DNA from: an uncultured Clostridia bacterium
GTDB lineage: Bacteria; Bacillota; Clostridia; Oscillospirales; Ruminococcaceae
Assembly: GCA_947175045.1 (NCBI GenBank)
Contig: CAMWLH010000169.1
Coordinates: forward strand, 1-5,421
Direction of reading: 5' to 3'
DNA: 5,421 bases
Part shown: piece by piece, positions 5,175 to 5,421 of the stretch
How positions within the stretch are numbered: position 1 is the stretch's first letter
Layout: the number at the start of each line of letters is the position of its first letter
The notes under the pieces: generated by a model
Seen by the model: the letters and a program-made list of their open reading frames with translations, nothing else
The model's database searches: none
Told to the model about the DNA's origin: nothing
Translations under genes and position numbers: made by a program

Positions 5175-5421
5175 TTGAACGAACTCAAAACAGTAAACTG
5201 CGAACAGCTGATGGCCACACCGCTCAAGCCAATTGAATTCTGTGTTGACGGAATGCTCTCAACGGGATTATTCATTCTGGCGGGAGCGCCGAAGGTTGGG
5301 AATTCGTGGCTGGCACTCGACATGGCTCTCAGTATTGCGAAAGGAGAAAAAGTACTCAGGCGGGAAACCAAATGCGGTACAGCGCTCTACCTCTGCTTGG
5401 AGGACAGCTACACTCGAATAC
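5175..5421 (+). CDS. RecA-fold ATPase (AAA_25/RepA-like), N-terminal part, with altered Walker A
   Basis: The first 82 codons of a protein that continues past the window. Residues 31-48 read GLFILAGAPKVGNSWLAL, the P-loop region of AAA_25/RepA-type RecA-fold ATPases. In these the loop is normally GAPKVGKSWL. Here residue 43, the lysine that contacts ATP phosphates, is asparagine (AAT at 5301-5303); S44 is kept. Residues about 68-77 (GTALYLCLED) match the strand that follows, ending in the family's usual acidic pair. Such proteins serve plasmid or integrative-element replication as hexameric helicases or loaders, and sit in the cytoplasm on DNA. The start is TTG 5175 (AGGAGG eight bases upstream), leaving a short 30-residue lead before the P-loop, as in relatives. 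It follows the interrupted HTH gene and a terminator. The lysine loss should abolish or greatly lower ATP hydrolysis if the family rule holds. Whether the rest of the gene is intact cannot be seen. Confidence 0.8.
   Translation, partial: MNELKTVNCEQLMATPLKPIEFCVDGMLSTGLFILAGAPKVGNSWLALDMALSIAKGEKVLRRETKCGTALYLCLEDSYTRI

Larger units (their letters stand above)
4262..5421 (+). mobile_element. Putative left part of an integrative element or prophage remnant
   Basis: Two adjacent plus-strand genes, a sigma-region-4-like HTH protein and a RepA/AAA_25-like ATPase, are of a kind commonly found together near the replication or control region of integrative elements of Clostridia. They have no link to the sugar locus on their left, and this stretch looks more AT-rich than the GH31 gene. 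No integrase, relaxase, terminal repeat or attachment site lies inside the window, so the boundaries are unknown and the left limit is only the first supported gene. Both genes carry a damaging-looking change (an internal TAG, and loss of the P-loop lysine). Confidence 0.35.

Overview
The window reads as part of the genome of an anaerobic Firmicute of the Clostridia (rumen or gut Lachnospiraceae/Oscillospiraceae type). This is inferred from the gene content (glycoside hydrolases beside AraC-type regulators), strong Shine-Dalgarno sites, and a downstream gene pair resembling integrative-element genes of that group. No 16S or other marker gene is present, so the assignment is tentative.

Positions 1-3978 form a carbohydrate-use locus. 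It opens with the last 68 codons of a glycoside hydrolase family 2 enzyme (+). That gene converges on a two-gene minus-strand operon encoding AraC/XylS-type regulators (1034..1867, then 205..1008, separated by 25 bp). The operon diverges from a complete intracellular family 31 glycoside hydrolase (2005..3978, +), probably an alpha-xylosidase or alpha-glucosidase. The 137-bp divergent region holds an extended -10 promoter for the GH31 gene, a 12-bp perfect inverted repeat that is a plausible operator, and a 5' leader stem-loop. The likely logic is that sugar-sensing AraC proteins switch on the GH31 enzyme (and perhaps the GH2 enzyme), and the two enzymes trim imported plant-derived oligosaccharides in the cytoplasm.

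Positions 3979-4261 are non-coding and rich in secondary structure: a 14-bp perfect hairpin whose only T-run lies on the minus-strand side, a second 8-bp hairpin just after it, and a composite dyad at 4139-4179. This is the apparent junction between two unrelated gene sets.

Positions 4262-5421 look like the start of a mobile-element module (integrative element or prophage remnant). It has a sigma-region-4-like HTH gene interrupted by an in-frame TAG at codon 85, a clear rho-independent terminator, and the beginning of a RecA-fold (AAA_25/RepA-like) ATPase with a TTG start. The Walker A lysine of the ATPase is replaced by asparagine. An amber codon in one gene and a lost P-loop lysine in the next suggest that the module is decaying, although recoding and sequencing error are not excluded. 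I see no CRISPR array, tRNA, rRNA, insertion sequence or recognisable attachment site, and no convincing undescribed system. The most notable points are these two lesions and the terminator placed between the two genes.
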